Positions 6,972 through 15,671 of a stretch of DNA of 64,000 bases are shown piece by piece; within the stretch, counting starts at the first letter, position 1, and every line of letters starts with the position of its first letter. This DNA is from Cyanobacteriota bacterium (GTDB taxonomy: Bacteria; Cyanobacteriota; Cyanobacteriia; PCC-6307; Cyanobiaceae), in assembly GCA_026389315.1 (NCBI GenBank), contig JAPLIC010000072.1, positions 1 to 64,000 of the forward strand, given 5' to 3'. The position numbers and the translations under genes are program-made. Under the pieces are notes generated by a model. The model had not been told where the DNA came from, ran no database searches, and was given only the letters and a program-made list of their open reading frames with translations.

Positions 6972-8341
6972 TGGTCCATGTGCTCGGTGCTGGCCTGGCT
7001 GGCACCGAAGCGGCCTGGCAGATCGCCTCGGCTGGAATTCCAGTCCGGCTGGTGGAAATGCGGCCCGTGCGCCGCTCCCCAGCCCACCACAGCGAGGAAT
7101 TTGCCGAACTGGTCTGTAGCAACAGCTTTGGTGCCCTCTCCTCCGATCGGGCCGCTGGCCTTCTCCAGGAAGAGTTGCGCCAACTCGGCTCTGTCGTGAT
7201 TCGCACGGCAGACGAGCACTCCGTTCCGGCGGGAGGAGCCTTGGCTGTCGACCGTGGCCGTTTCAGTGCAGCCCTGACCGCTGCCCTGGAAGCCCATCCC
7301 TTGGTCACGGTCGAGCGGCGCGAGCAAACGGAGCTGCCACCGGCCGATTCGATCACCGTGCTGGCCACGGGGCCCCTGACTTCAGAGCCATTGGCCAACC
7401 AGCTGCGGGCCTTCACCGGCCTGGACGAGTGCCATTTTTTTGATGCCGCCAGTCCGATTGTGGACGGTGAAAGTATCGATCTCAATTTGGCCTTCCGGGC
7501 TAGTCGCTATGACAAAGGTGATGCCGACTACATCAATTGCCCCATGGACCGGCAGCAATACCTCACCTTTCGTGATGGCTTGCTTACCGCGGAGCAAGCG
7601 GCACTCAAGGATTTCGAACAAGAATCGGCCTGCTTCTTCGAAGGCTGCCTCCCGATCGAGGAGCTGGCCAGGCGCGGAGAGGACACGATGCGCTACGGCC
7701 CCCTCAAGCCCATCGGTCTCTGGGATCCCCGTTGGGGTGACGTGACCGACAGGGAAGTAAGGCGTGCCAAAAGGGCCTATGCCGTGGTGCAGCTACGCCA
7801 GGAAGATCGGGACGGTCGCCTCTGGAACCTGGTTGGCTTCCAGACGAACCTCAAGTGGTCCGAGCAGAAGCGGGTGTTGCGAATGATCCCGGGCCTGGCC
7901 GAGGCCGAATTCGTGCGTTTTGGGGTCATGCACCGCAATACCTTCCTCGAATCTCCCCAGCTGCTCGATGCCACCCTGCAGTTTCGCCACCGTCCCAGCC
8001 TGATGGCGGCCGGCCAGATCACCGGTACCGAAGGCTACGCGGCAGCGGTGGCAGGGGGCTGGTTGGCCGGAACCAATGCGGCGCGGCTGGCCCTGGGCAA
8101 GCCACTGTTGACCCTGCCTCCGACCACCATGGCCGGTGCCCTGGTGCACTTCATCAGCAATCCACCACTGGGTGATGCTGCTGCTGCCAAAGGACGCTTT
8201 CAGCCCATGCCGCCTAATTTCGGATTATTACCAGAACTGTCCTGCCGGATTCGCGACAAGCGGCAGCGCTATGGCGCCTATCGCGACCGTGCCTTGGCTG
8301 ATTTGGCCGAGCGACTGGGCAGGGAGCCACTGGCGGCCTGA
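6971..8341 (+). CDS. trmFO: methylenetetrahydrofolate-tRNA-(uracil-5-)-methyltransferase
   Basis: This 456-residue FAD- and folate-dependent enzyme forms ribothymidine at position 54 of the tRNA T-loop. Visible features are the N-terminal dinucleotide fold ([16 protein letters not shown]), the TrmFO motif [17 protein letters not shown] with a conserved cysteine, [11 protein letters not shown] in the middle, [11 protein letters not shown], and [17 protein letters not shown] near the C-terminus. Length and motifs match TrmFO rather than GidA. The ATG at 6971 overlaps the psbY stop, so the two genes are probably co-transcribed and translationally coupled. Confidence 0.95.
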   Translation: MVHVLGAGLAGTEAAWQIASAGIPVRLVEMRPVRRSPAHHSEEFAELVCSNSFGALSSDRAAGLLQEELRQLGSVVIRTADEHSVPAGGALAVDRGRFSAALTAALEAHPLVTVERREQTELPPADSITVLATGPLTSEPLANQLRAFTGLDECHFFDAASPIVDGESIDLNLAFRASRYDKGDADYINCPMDRQQYLTFRDGLLTAEQAALKDFEQESACFFEGCLPIEELARRGEDTMRYGPLKPIGLWDPRWGDVTDREVRRAKRAYAVVQLRQEDRDGRLWNLVGFQTNLKWSEQKRVLRMIPGLAEAEFVRFGVMHRNTFLESPQLLDATLQFRHRPSLMAAGQITGTEGYAAAVAGGWLAGTNAARLALGKPLLTLPPTTMAGALVHFISNPPLGDAAAAKGRFQPMPPNFGLLPELSCRIRDKRQRYGAYRDRALADLAERLGREPLAA

Positions 8342-8614
8342 GAACTTTTGCGAACTGGAGTCTCTTGGTAGAGATTTCGCAAATTATGAAAATCGCCCAC
8401 TTGTCGTTTTTGGTGCAATGAGACCAAAAAACGAACAACTAAATGTGAAGACTTGGACCGCGCAGGCGATATTCCCGATAAAAATCACTTGAAGACCGGA
8501 CTCCTCCTGAGCAGGAATCTTCTTCTCCCCACCATTTCTTTTGAAACGGGCTGTTCTTCAACAGGCATGACAAACCACTTTCTCCCGGTTCTGGCCACCG
8601 GCCGAACTTTCCGA

Positions 8615-9460
8615 ATGGCTTCCAGAACGGTTCTCGCTGCCCTTGCCGCCCTGGTTTTCTCCTGCGGCTTGCTCATTCACGCCCCCTTGGTCTCGGCAGC
8701 CACCTTGGCCGAAGACATGGTTCAGGTCACTAAGGATGCCTGTGTCAGTGTTGCCAAAAAGCGGGGCTACGCCGTCGAAGAAGTCACTTCAGCCGTTCCC
8801 GCAGACGGGGACAGCTCCAGTGTCGTGTTGCGACTGAGCAAGGGCGGCGAACGCTACGAATTCAATTGCGGTTTCTCCCAGAACATTCACGAGTACGTGG
8901 CTCCGGCCCCCGCCCGTGAGACCGCCGCTGTCGCCCAGCGCAATGATCGCGTCGCAACCCAGCAGCCCGCTCGCGTCGCCGTGCAACAACCGGCTCGGGT
9001 GGCCGTGCAGCAACCCGAACGGGTCGCCGTTCAAAGGGATCGCGTGCGTGATCGTGACCGGGTCGTTGAGACAACCGAGCGCAAAGGCGGTTTCAACCCC
9101 CTGCTGCTACTACCTCTGTTGCTGCTGCCCCTTCTGTTCTTCCTCCGTCCCAAGGAAGCCGCAGACGTCAGCGCCACCAAGATGGGCAGCTACGTGAACC
9201 CCACCCCCGCGGCCAAGACCACCAAGACAACCACCGCTGCGGTGGAGACGGTTGTGACCAAAGTCTTTGATGCCATCCTGCGCACCCAGGAGGCCGCCAT
9301 TGAGGTTCGCTCCGGCGCTGGCATCACCAACGCAGTGACCCGCAGCCTCGCTGCAGGGAGCACCGTCAAGCTAAGTGGTCGTTATCTCAATGACTGGGCC
9401 GAGCTGGCCGATGGCGGCTGGATCGACATCAAGTCTTTGGCTAAGGATCCTCGCGTCTGA
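8615..9460 (+). CDS. secreted or membrane-anchored SH3-like domain protein
   Basis: This 281-residue protein begins with a signal peptide (MASRTVLAALAALVFSCGLL, cleavage likely after VSAA). A globular segment containing DACVSVAKKRGYAVEEVTS follows. Next is a tandem repeat close to R-V-A-V-Q-Q-P-A (codons about 8949-9045), an Arg/Asp-rich linker, a transmembrane segment (LLLLPLLLLPLLFFL, around 9100-9150) and a C-terminal SH3-like domain (AAIEVRSGAGITNAVTRSLA; GGWIDIKSLA). ATG 8615 is preferred because it opens an ideal signal peptide; ATG 8567 is also in frame. The architecture suggests a cell-envelope protein, but the function is unknown. A strong terminator follows. Confidence 0.7.
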   Translation: MASRTVLAALAALVFSCGLLIHAPLVSAATLAEDMVQVTKDACVSVAKKRGYAVEEVTSAVPADGDSSSVVLRLSKGGERYEFNCGFSQNIHEYVAPAPARETAAVAQRNDRVATQQPARVAVQQPARVAVQQPERVAVQRDRVRDRDRVVETTERKGGFNPLLLLPLLLLPLLFFLRPKEAADVSATKMGSYVNPTPAAKTTKTTTAAVETVVTKVFDAILRTQEAAIEVRSGAGITNAVTRSLAAGSTVKLSGRYLNDWAELADGGWIDIKSLAKDPRV

Positions 9461-9510
9461 GTCCGCCCAGCGGCGATCCTGCTGGCGACCTCACGGAGAC
9501 ACACTTCCAA

Positions 9511-9538
9511 GATGCCGGTTTTGCCGGCATCTTTTTTT
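9511..9538 (+). terminator. rho-independent terminator after the SH3-like protein gene
   Basis: An 8-bp perfect stem GATGCCGG/CCGGCATC (9511-9518 and 9524-9531) with a TTTTG loop is followed by seven T residues, with further T-rich sequence to about 9551. Confidence 0.9.
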
Positions 9539-9936
9539 ATCTTTTTTTTATCAAGGGTTCTAATGTTCAGCCGGCTACAAATCAGCTGCCCGGGCGGATG
9601 TCGTCTCTGACACATGGCAACAAACGCACAACACTGATCGAGTTGCGCAATCCCGGGTTGATCAAGGCCAATGCCAGTCAGCAGCCGCAATATTTCCCCA
9701 TTCTGTCAACGTGTTGAAGATGAAATGTTCCTGGGCTGTGGTCTGACGCACTTGACCATTTTTCTCTTGAGCCCCTAAGGTTGGATCAAGGATGCCGACT
9801 TGGCGTTCAAGGCTGCTTCCCCAAATACGCAGAACGAGCTCCGACTCGATTTAGGGTTCGGGAAACTTTTACGGATGTTTTCGAGATCCGTTTAAGGGTA
9901 TTTGGCGCAGTCATTTTCTCTCACTCCCAACACAAA
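9539..9936. other. intergenic leader of the first DUF2382 gene
   Basis: About 400 bases separate the terminator from the next start. The frame of the next gene is open back to 9781, but the sequence before ATG 9937 does not look coding. A loose promoter-like pair exists near 9752 (TTGACC) and 9776 (TAAGGT). I see nothing else here. Confidence 0.35.
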
Positions 9937-10689
9937 ATGTCTACCCGCACGGTTATCGGCCTGTTTGCCGAAAACGCCCATGCCGCCAAGGCCCTCGAAG
10001 ACCTCGTGGCCGCCGGCCTGCATCGCGATGCCCTTGACCTGCTGACCGCTGACGACGCTTCCGATGCTCCCAAGCTGCGGGCCCTTTCCGACCTGGTTCC
10101 CGAGCCCGACCTCGGCGTCTACCTCGCCGGCGTCAGGGATGGTGGCACCCTGCTGACCGCCCAGGTGCCCCTTAACGCCGAGGCCCGTGCCGCCGAAATC
10201 ATCGGTGGTTACAACCCCGTCAACATCCGCGAGCACGCTGTCGCTCTGGCCGCCAAGCATCCCGAGGTCAAGGCCCAAATGATCGACACCGCCAAGGATC
10301 CCAACGTCCTTGAAGTGGTTGAAGAAGTGGTTGAGCTGGGCAAAGAGAAGGTCGAAACCGGCCGTCTGCGCATCTACAACGTGGTCTCCGAGGCCAAGGT
10401 CTCCAAGTCCATCGACCTGGTCGACGAAACCGTCACCGTTCAGCGCCGCGCCGTCAATCGTGCTGCCCTGGAAGATGCCTTCAAAGAGCGCGTGTTCGAA
10501 CTCTCCGAGTTCGACGAGCGTGCCATTGTCAGCAAGCGTGCCCAGGTTGTTGAGGAAGTCAACCTCGCCAAGCAGGCCGAAGCCAAGGGCCAAACCGTCA
10601 CCGAAACCGTGCGTCGTTCCGACGTCCGGGCCGAGCGCATCGGTGCCGATGGCAAGGTGATCGAAACCGTTGCCACCACCGAACGCTGA
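9937..10689 (+). CDS. DUF2382 (YsnF/AvaK-type) stress-related protein
   Basis: This 250-residue protein has an N-terminal 'heat-induced YflT-like' half (MSTRTVIGLFAENAHAAKAL) and a C-terminal DUF2382 domain. The domain is recognised by ELGKEKVETGRLRIYNVVSE, the basic/acidic alternation through VTVQRRAVNRAALEDAFKER and ISKR-like AIVSKRAQVVEEVNLAK, and the ending IGADGKVIETV. DUF2382 domains are short beta-rich repeats often linked with PRC-barrel proteins and with stress or heterocyst (AvaK) contexts. The biochemical role is not known. It is the first of two related genes in the same direction. Confidence 0.8.
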   Translation: MSTRTVIGLFAENAHAAKALEDLVAAGLHRDALDLLTADDASDAPKLRALSDLVPEPDLGVYLAGVRDGGTLLTAQVPLNAEARAAEIIGGYNPVNIREHAVALAAKHPEVKAQMIDTAKDPNVLEVVEEVVELGKEKVETGRLRIYNVVSEAKVSKSIDLVDETVTVQRRAVNRAALEDAFKERVFELSEFDERAIVSKRAQVVEEVNLAKQAEAKGQTVTETVRRSDVRAERIGADGKVIETVATTER

Positions 10690-10704
10690 TCTCTCCAAAG
10701 GATT

Positions 10705-10761
10705 CCCCTGTTCCAAGGAACAGGGGACCTGATCTGTTTCCCCTGTTCCAAGGAACAGGGG
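10705..10761. repeat. tandem duplicated perfect hairpins, possible double terminator
   Basis: The inverted repeat CCCCTGTTCC-AA-GGAACAGGGG occurs at 10705-10726 and identically at 10740-10761, 35 bases apart. The copies are separated by ACCTGATCTGTTT. The second copy is followed by GATCTGATTTTTG, so it could terminate transcription of the upstream gene. An exact duplication of a stem-loop is unusual for a plain terminator. Confidence 0.8.
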
Positions 10762-10863
10762 ATCTGATTTTTGCAAATCCGGGGCCCTGGCAATGGCAAC
10801 TCCCCTTATGGGCCCCTTACTCAGTAATGATCTGTAGACTGCTCTTGACTGACTGTGAATGGA

Positions 10864-11685
10864 ATGTTGAGAGAGTTACTGTCCTTGTTCGGTTTTACTC
10901 GCTCTGGCGATAGCCAAGTTCGTGCGCCGATCTCTCCACCATCACCCCCCTCACCCGGGTCTGCCTCGCAAGTTCCAGGTCAGCCGGCTGGCGAATCATC
11001 CAAAGTGCCCTCCAGTGGTACGACGCCCACGCCTTTCCCTTCTCCCCTTCCTGCCCCTTCCCGTCCTCGGAGTTCCGAAGTGAGTGCCTTTGACAACCCT
11101 GTGATCGCTTCCACCCTTGTCGTTGTTGGCGAACGGGGTGAGAACTACCGGCTATTGCAGCAAACAACCGAGGGCGCGGTCGAGACCTTGGTGCTGGGCC
11201 TTGAAGATGGCTCCCAGATCACCCTGCCCCGCAACGAACTGGTTTGGCAGGGTGCTGGTCACTGGCTCCTCACCGACGCCGTTCGTGATGCGCGCGGACT
11301 GGTCATCCCGGTTGTCGAAGAAACGCTGGAGTTGGCCAAGGAAAGGGTAGAAACCGGAAAGGTCCGCATCACCAAGTCCGTCGAATCCCGTGACGTGATT
11401 GTTGATGATCCCCTTAGTCGCGAACGGGTGAGTGTGGAGCATGTGCCCATCAACCAGGTGGTGACCGGCGATGTGCCCCAGGTTCGCGAAGAAGGCGATG
11501 TCACCGTGATTCCGATCCTCGAGGAAAGGGTGGTGACCCACAAGGAGCTTGTTCTGGTGGAGGAGGTGCGCATTCGCCGTGACCGCAGCCAATACCACGA
11601 TCCCCAATCTGTCACCCTGCGCAAGGAAGTCGTTTCTGTCGAGCGCCTTGGTGAAGACGGTCGCCTGGTCGATGCCCAGGGTTGA
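10864..11685 (+). CDS. DUF2382 protein with proline-rich N-terminal linker
   Basis: This 273-residue paralogue of the gene at 9937-10689 shares the segment ELAKERVETGKVRITKSVES (compare GKEKVETGRLRIYNVVSE), RERVSVEHVPINQVV, and the ending VSVERLGEDGRLVDAQG. The N-terminus differs: after MLRELLSLFGFTRSGDSQ there is a long Pro/Ser-rich linker (about residues 20-70). A beta-rich segment containing VVVGERGENYRLLQQTTEGA comes next. A GTG at 10855 could add three residues. The two genes probably arose by domain duplication and may act on a shared surface or membrane structure; the function is unknown. Confidence 0.75.
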   Translation: MLRELLSLFGFTRSGDSQVRAPISPPSPPSPGSASQVPGQPAGESSKVPSSGTTPTPFPSPLPAPSRPRSSEVSAFDNPVIASTLVVVGERGENYRLLQQTTEGAVETLVLGLEDGSQITLPRNELVWQGAGHWLLTDAVRDARGLVIPVVEETLELAKERVETGKVRITKSVESRDVIVDDPLSRERVSVEHVPINQVVTGDVPQVREEGDVTVIPILEERVVTHKELVLVEEVRIRRDRSQYHDPQSVTLRKEVVSVERLGEDGRLVDAQG

Positions 11686-11755
11686 AATCCCGTTGAGGTC
11701 TGGGGCCAACCCTGGCCAACGCGCTCTCTGCGAGACCGTTGCCTAGGGTTGGCCC

Positions 11756-13351
11756 ATGCCTACTTCCCCAGTGTCCCCTACTGCTGCTGCCATGTCCCCT
11801 GTTGAGGCTGGGGATCATGAGTCGTGGGATGTGATTGTGATTGGTTCAGGTCTGGGGGGGTTGGTTACCGCCAGCCAACTGGCCGCCAAGGGAGCCCGGG
11901 TGTTGGTCCTGGAGCGCTATCTGATTCCAGGGGGCAGCGGTGGCAGTTTTCGCCGTCAGGGTTATACCTTCGACGTTGGCGCCTCGATGATTTTTGGCTT
12001 TGGCAGCCAAGGCCATACCAATTTGCTCACCCGTGCCTTAGCCGATGTTGGCGAACATTGCGTCACGATCGCCGATCCTACCCAGCTGGAATACCATTTA
12101 CCCGACGGGCTGAATGTTGCAGTTGATCGTGATTACCAGTCTTTTATTGCTCGCTTAATAGCCCTTTTCCCCCATGAGGCCCAGGGAATTCGTGCTTTTT
12201 ACGACACCTGCTGGCAGGTGTTTCGCTGCCTTGATGCGATGCCATTGCTATCGCTTGAAGATCCCAGTTATCTAGCCAAAGTCTTTTTTCGTGCCCCGCT
12301 GGCTTGCCTTGGACTGGCCCGCTGGTTACCCGTAAATGTGGGCGATGTGGCCAGGCGCCATATCAAGGACCCTGCTCTGCTCAAATTTATTGACATGGAG
12401 TGCTTCTGTTGGAGCGTCATGCCAGCCGACCTCACCCCCATGATCAATGCCGGCATGGTCTTCTCCGATCGCCATGCGGGCGGTATCAACTATCCCAAGG
12501 GCGGTGTGGGGGTGATTGCCGAAAAATTGGTGGCAGGATTGCAGCGCCACGGTGGTGTGATTCGCTATCGATCCCGCGTCACCAAGGTGCTGCTTGAAAG
12601 GGACAGGGCGGTGGGGGTTCGTCTCGCCAATGGCCAGGAACTCCGGGCCCAAAAAGTGGTAAGCAATGCCACCCGTTGGGATACCTTTGGGGGCGAGGGC
12701 TGTTCTCCAACCCCCCTGGTTGCGGCTGAAGACACCCCCGCCGCTGAACGAACCTGGCGCCGACGTTACAAGCCCTCGCCTTCCTTTCTGTCCCTGCATC
12801 TCGGTGTCAGGGCCGATGTGGTTCCAGCCGGCAGCCACGTCCATCACCTTTTGCTCGAGGACTGGGCCTCGATGGAAGCGGAGCAAGGCACGGTGTTTGT
12901 CTCCATGCCTTCGCTGCTGGATCCTTCCCTGGCACCTGAAGGGCATCACATCGTTCATAGCTTCACGCCATCAACGATGGCTACCTGGCAAGGCCTGTCC
13001 CCCCAGGCTTACCGCTCCAAAAAACAAGCGGATGCCAATCGCCTGATTGCAAGGCTGGAATCCATTTTGCCTGGGATCGGGGCCGCCATCACGCACCAGG
13101 AGGTGGGCACTCCCCGCAGCCACCGCCGCTTCCTGGGGCGCCTCGCCGGTAGCTATGGGCCCATCCCCGCCCTGCGCTTGCCTGGCTTGCTGCCGATGCC
13201 GTTCAACCGCACGGGCATCGCCGGCCTGTATTGCGTTGGCGACTCTTGTTTTCCTGGCCAGGGACTCAATGCCGTCGCCTTCAGTGGCTACGCCTGTGCC
13301 CATCGTCTCGGTGCCGATTTGGGTTTGAATCCCTGGGCCCTGCCGGATTAG
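11756..13351 (+). CDS. crtH: carotenoid (prolycopene) isomerase
   Basis: This 531-residue FAD-dependent isomerase converts poly-cis lycopene to all-trans lycopene in carotenoid synthesis. The N-terminal motif DVIVIGSGLGGLVTASQLAA (residues 25-44) and GGSGGSFRRQGYTFDVGASM are typical of the CrtI/CrtH superfamily. WSVMPADLTPMINAGMVFSD, GINYPKGGVGVI and the C-terminal GIAGLYCVGDSCFPGQGLNA are typical of CrtH and its relatives. CrtH enzymes run to about 500-520 residues, and the short extra N-terminus suggests the ATG at 11792 (MSPVEAGDHE) as an alternative start. The enzyme is expected at thylakoid or cytoplasmic membranes. Confidence 0.9.
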   Translation: MPTSPVSPTAAAMSPVEAGDHESWDVIVIGSGLGGLVTASQLAAKGARVLVLERYLIPGGSGGSFRRQGYTFDVGASMIFGFGSQGHTNLLTRALADVGEHCVTIADPTQLEYHLPDGLNVAVDRDYQSFIARLIALFPHEAQGIRAFYDTCWQVFRCLDAMPLLSLEDPSYLAKVFFRAPLACLGLARWLPVNVGDVARRHIKDPALLKFIDMECFCWSVMPADLTPMINAGMVFSDRHAGGINYPKGGVGVIAEKLVAGLQRHGGVIRYRSRVTKVLLERDRAVGVRLANGQELRAQKVVSNATRWDTFGGEGCSPTPLVAAEDTPAAERTWRRRYKPSPSFLSLHLGVRADVVPAGSHVHHLLLEDWASMEAEQGTVFVSMPSLLDPSLAPEGHHIVHSFTPSTMATWQGLSPQAYRSKKQADANRLIARLESILPGIGAAITHQEVGTPRSHRRFLGRLAGSYGPIPALRLPGLLPMPFNRTGIAGLYCVGDSCFPGQGLNAVAFSGYACAHRLGADLGLNPWALPD

Positions 13352-13380
13352 GAAACCTTCGATCTTGCCGCTGCCCAGAC

Positions 13381-13506
13381 TTAGTGATGAAACCCCGGGC
13401 TGGCCTCGATGGGTTTGGGCATTGGCGCCGAGAGACTCTCAAACCACTCGACGGCACGCTCGATGTCCGCCAGTAACTGGTCGGCCATATCGCGACTGAT
13501 GTTCAT
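13381..13506 (-). CDS. short conserved-looking hypothetical protein
   Basis: This 41-residue reading frame encodes MNISRDMADQLLADIERAVE, then WFESLSAPMPKPIEASPGFHH. The predicted amphipathic helix followed by a proline-rich tail, an ATG start and good codon use for this genome suggest a genuine small protein. I do not recognise a family. It is convergent with crtH, 29 bases from its stop. Confidence 0.5.
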   Translation of the reverse strand: MNISRDMADQLLADIERAVEWFESLSAPMPKPIEASPGFHH

Positions 13507-13857
13507 CGCAAAAGGCTACCGCTTCGCTGGCACTTGATTAGAGTCGATACGGTTTGATCGGCAATCGTCGGGCATTGTTTTTGGCCTATGCCAACCGCTG
13601 TGGTGGGGAGAGCGTCAATGGCAGCGTCAAGGCCTCCTGTCTTGGCAACAGCATCATCTGCGGTTCCTACGGGGATGCCCTTTGTGCGGCCAGGTCGGAA
13701 GCCCACCCTCCACGTTGTCGACGGCTTCCTGGCTGAGTACCCCCAACCCATCCGCTAGGGACCAGCTATCTGGAGGATCTCCGCGCGGATCGATTCGCCA
13801 CCCTGGCCACGACCACGCCCCCAGCTCCATAGCCTGGAAGCCAGGAATCCAAAGCCC
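13507..13857. other. intergenic region of about 350 bases, no gene assigned
   Basis: Neither strand has a convincing protein. GC-rich segments can pair locally: GGCAT...ATGCC lies near 13571-13592, and G/C-rich blocks occur near 13605 and 13738. A small non-coding RNA is therefore possible, but no known RNA signature (SRP, 6S, tmRNA, RNase P) could be confirmed. Confidence 0.3.
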
Positions 13858-14142
13858 ATGACTTCAGCTCCGTTACCCAGCTCCGCCGATCTGGCCCAGT
13901 ATCTGGAAGCCCGAGGCCAATTGGGTAAGCCCTGGATGTGGCATCTATTGCGCCTGGTCAAGATCAAAGAGCAACGGGATTCCATGACTCCTGATGAATT
14001 TGTGGCGACGCTTGCCGATGCCCATGCCGACCTGATGCGTCTGGGGCCGTTCTGGCAGGGTCGTGAGCAGGAGGTGTTTGGCGGCCTCTATCAACCGGCT
14101 GCCGAGATCGAACCCCTGCCCGGTTCAGATCAGGATCGATGA
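13858..14142 (+). CDS. conserved cyanobacterial hypothetical protein
   Basis: This 94-residue soluble helical protein starts MTSAPLPSSADLAQYLEARG and carries WMWHLLRLVKIKEQRDSMTP, PDEFVATLADAHADLMRLG and FWQGREQEVFGG. I do not recognise its function. Its stop overlaps the ATG of the next gene (ATGA at 14139-14142), so the two proteins are probably made together. No signal peptide or metal site is visible. Confidence 0.65.
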   Translation: MTSAPLPSSADLAQYLEARGQLGKPWMWHLLRLVKIKEQRDSMTPDEFVATLADAHADLMRLGPFWQGREQEVFGGLYQPAAEIEPLPGSDQDR

Positions 14143-14705
14143 AGCAGGTGCTGCCCCCCGCCGGAGTGCATCGTTACCCGATGGCACCCCTCATTCGTTA
14201 TGGCCTGCTGGCCCTCTATGGCGCTTTGGTGTTGCCATTACCCCTGCTGGCCCCAATTCACTGGCGTTGGCCCGTTGGGACTGCCGTGTTGCTGGGCTTC
14301 TTGCTGGTGCTGGCGGCTACCAGTGAGCAGGTTGAAATCACTGCCACCGAACTGCGGGTGGGCCATCCGGCTTGGTGCCGTTGGCTTTTGCGTCGGGGCT
14401 GGAGTCTTGCCTGGGGAGACGTTCAGGCGCTCCACTCTGTGGCCACCAGCCAAGGGGGCAGGGTGTTCTACGTGCGCACGACCCAAGACGCCGCCGGCAG
14501 GATTCAGTCCTGGCTGTTGCCCCAGCGCATCGCCCACTTTGAAGACTTCTTGGCCCGGTTTTCGGCGGCAACCGGGCTGGATGTTGGGGAGGTCCAGCGA
14601 TTGACGCCCCCTTGGACTTATCAGTTACTGGCTGTGTTCAGTGGGTTATTGCTGCTCTTTGAAACCCTGGCCCTGGTTGGCTTGCCCCATCCCGCCAATC
14701 CCTAG
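14139..14705 (+). CDS. membrane protein with PH-like central region, unknown function
   Basis: This 188-residue protein has two closely spaced N-terminal hydrophobic segments (around residues 20-60, LALYGALVLPLPLLAP and GTAVLLGFLLVLAA). The beta-rich middle contains TELRVGHPAWCRWLLRRGWS, WGDVQALHSVATSQGGRVFY and IAHFEDFLARFSAATGLD. A C-terminal hydrophobic segment follows (LLAVFSGLLLLFETLALVGL). The arrangement resembles small bacterial PH-domain membrane proteins, but I cannot name the family. It is translationally coupled to the 94-residue gene. Its stop overlaps the convergent response-regulator gene by 4 bases. Confidence 0.6.
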   Translation: MKQVLPPAGVHRYPMAPLIRYGLLALYGALVLPLPLLAPIHWRWPVGTAVLLGFLLVLAATSEQVEITATELRVGHPAWCRWLLRRGWSLAWGDVQALHSVATSQGGRVFYVRTTQDAAGRIQSWLLPQRIAHFEDFLARFSAATGLDVGEVQRLTPPWTYQLLAVFSGLLLLFETLALVGLPHPANP

Positions 14706-15493
14706 TAGCGGAGAGGTGGCGGATCGGCTTGACCGGCTAACGCAGGCGCCAGGGAGATTGGGGCGTTGGTGGGGATGTCTCCTGGCTCAGGCAGGGTATC
14801 GAGGCTGAAGCGATAACCCTGCTGGCGCATGGTTTCGATGCCACCCCCTTCTCCCAATCCGGCCTGCTCCAGCTTGCGTCGCAGGGTAAGCACTTGGGTA
14901 TCGACCGAGCGGGGGCCGCCACTGAAGGGAGGCCAGGCCATGCGCAGGAGCTCCTGGCGGGTGCGTACCACGCCAGGGGGCATCAGCAAGGCACAGAGCA
15001 AGGCAAATTCCCTTGGGCTCAGTTCCACCGGTTGGTCCCGCAGGGTCACCTGTCTCAGCAACAGGTGCACTTCCAGGGGTCCGACACAGACCCGTTCTTG
15101 CAAACCAATGCCACTGCGGCGCAAGAGGGTGCGGCACCTGGCGGCCAGTTCTTCCAGGCCAAAGGGTTTGCGCAACACGTCGTCGGCCCCGGCATCCAGC
15201 AGGGCAACAATCGGTTCGGATCCTGATCGGGCCGTGAGCACCATCACGGGACAATGCAATTGGCCAGCCAGCCTGAGGGCCGATGTTTCTTCCAGCAGCT
15301 CGGCACTCACCAACAGGTCGGGGGAGAGTTCCTGGCAGAGTTCGATCGCTTCGGCAGCCGTGGCGACAGCTGCCGCCATGTGGCCATCCTGGCGCAGGCG
15401 CTGGGCAAGAACAGTTCGCAAAGTGGCGTGGGGATCGACCACCAAAACCCGTTTGGGATGGCCGCCGTTGTCTTTGGCATTCGGCTCGGCCAT
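14702..15493 (-). CDS. OmpR-type response regulator with a degenerate receiver domain
   Basis: This 263-residue protein has an N-terminal receiver-like domain (KRVLVVDPHATLRTVLAQRL) and a C-terminal winged-helix DNA-binding domain (LSPREFALLCALLMPPGVVR; GPRSVDTQVLTLRRKLEQ; GIETMRQQGYRFSL). In the receiver, the acidic pair after VLVVD is reduced to a single Asp20. The phosphoacceptor position in PDLLVSA is Ala64 where LDxxLP normally has Asp, while the Thr (VLTARS) and Lys (DVLRKPF) are retained. It should bind DNA but cannot be phosphorylated in the usual way. A TTG at 15520 would add nine residues; the ATG at 15493 is preferred. Confidence 0.85.
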   Translation of the reverse strand: MAEPNAKDNGGHPKRVLVVDPHATLRTVLAQRLRQDGHMAAAVATAAEAIELCQELSPDLLVSAELLEETSALRLAGQLHCPVMVLTARSGSEPIVALLDAGADDVLRKPFGLEELAARCRTLLRRSGIGLQERVCVGPLEVHLLLRQVTLRDQPVELSPREFALLCALLMPPGVVRTRQELLRMAWPPFSGGPRSVDTQVLTLRRKLEQAGLGEGGGIETMRQQGYRFSLDTLPEPGDIPTNAPISLAPALAGQADPPPLRY

Positions 15494-15671
15494 GGCGAGA
15501 GTAGGTAGCTCCTTGCTCAAACGTAATCTTTTTGAGATTAGCTGAAATAAACCTGCCTTATGAGTATCAGGCGATGCCTTTCAAAGCGTCCACCAGCTTT
15601 TTTGCGCCGTTGGACAAATTCGCGACCGCGCCCCTCAGGTAGCAGAATAGGGGTTAGGGCTTGCCCATGTT

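Noticed and set aside
9892-10776. 294-codon open frame antisense to the first DUF2382 gene
   Set aside because: Made of Gly/Asp/Leu-rich shadow codons, and the sense frame matches the DUF2382 pattern.
13690-13720. SRP-RNA-like string (CCAGGTCGGAAG)
   Set aside because: It lacks the conserved symmetric loop and the GGAAGGAAGCAGC core of the bacterial 4.5S RNA, so I do not call it.
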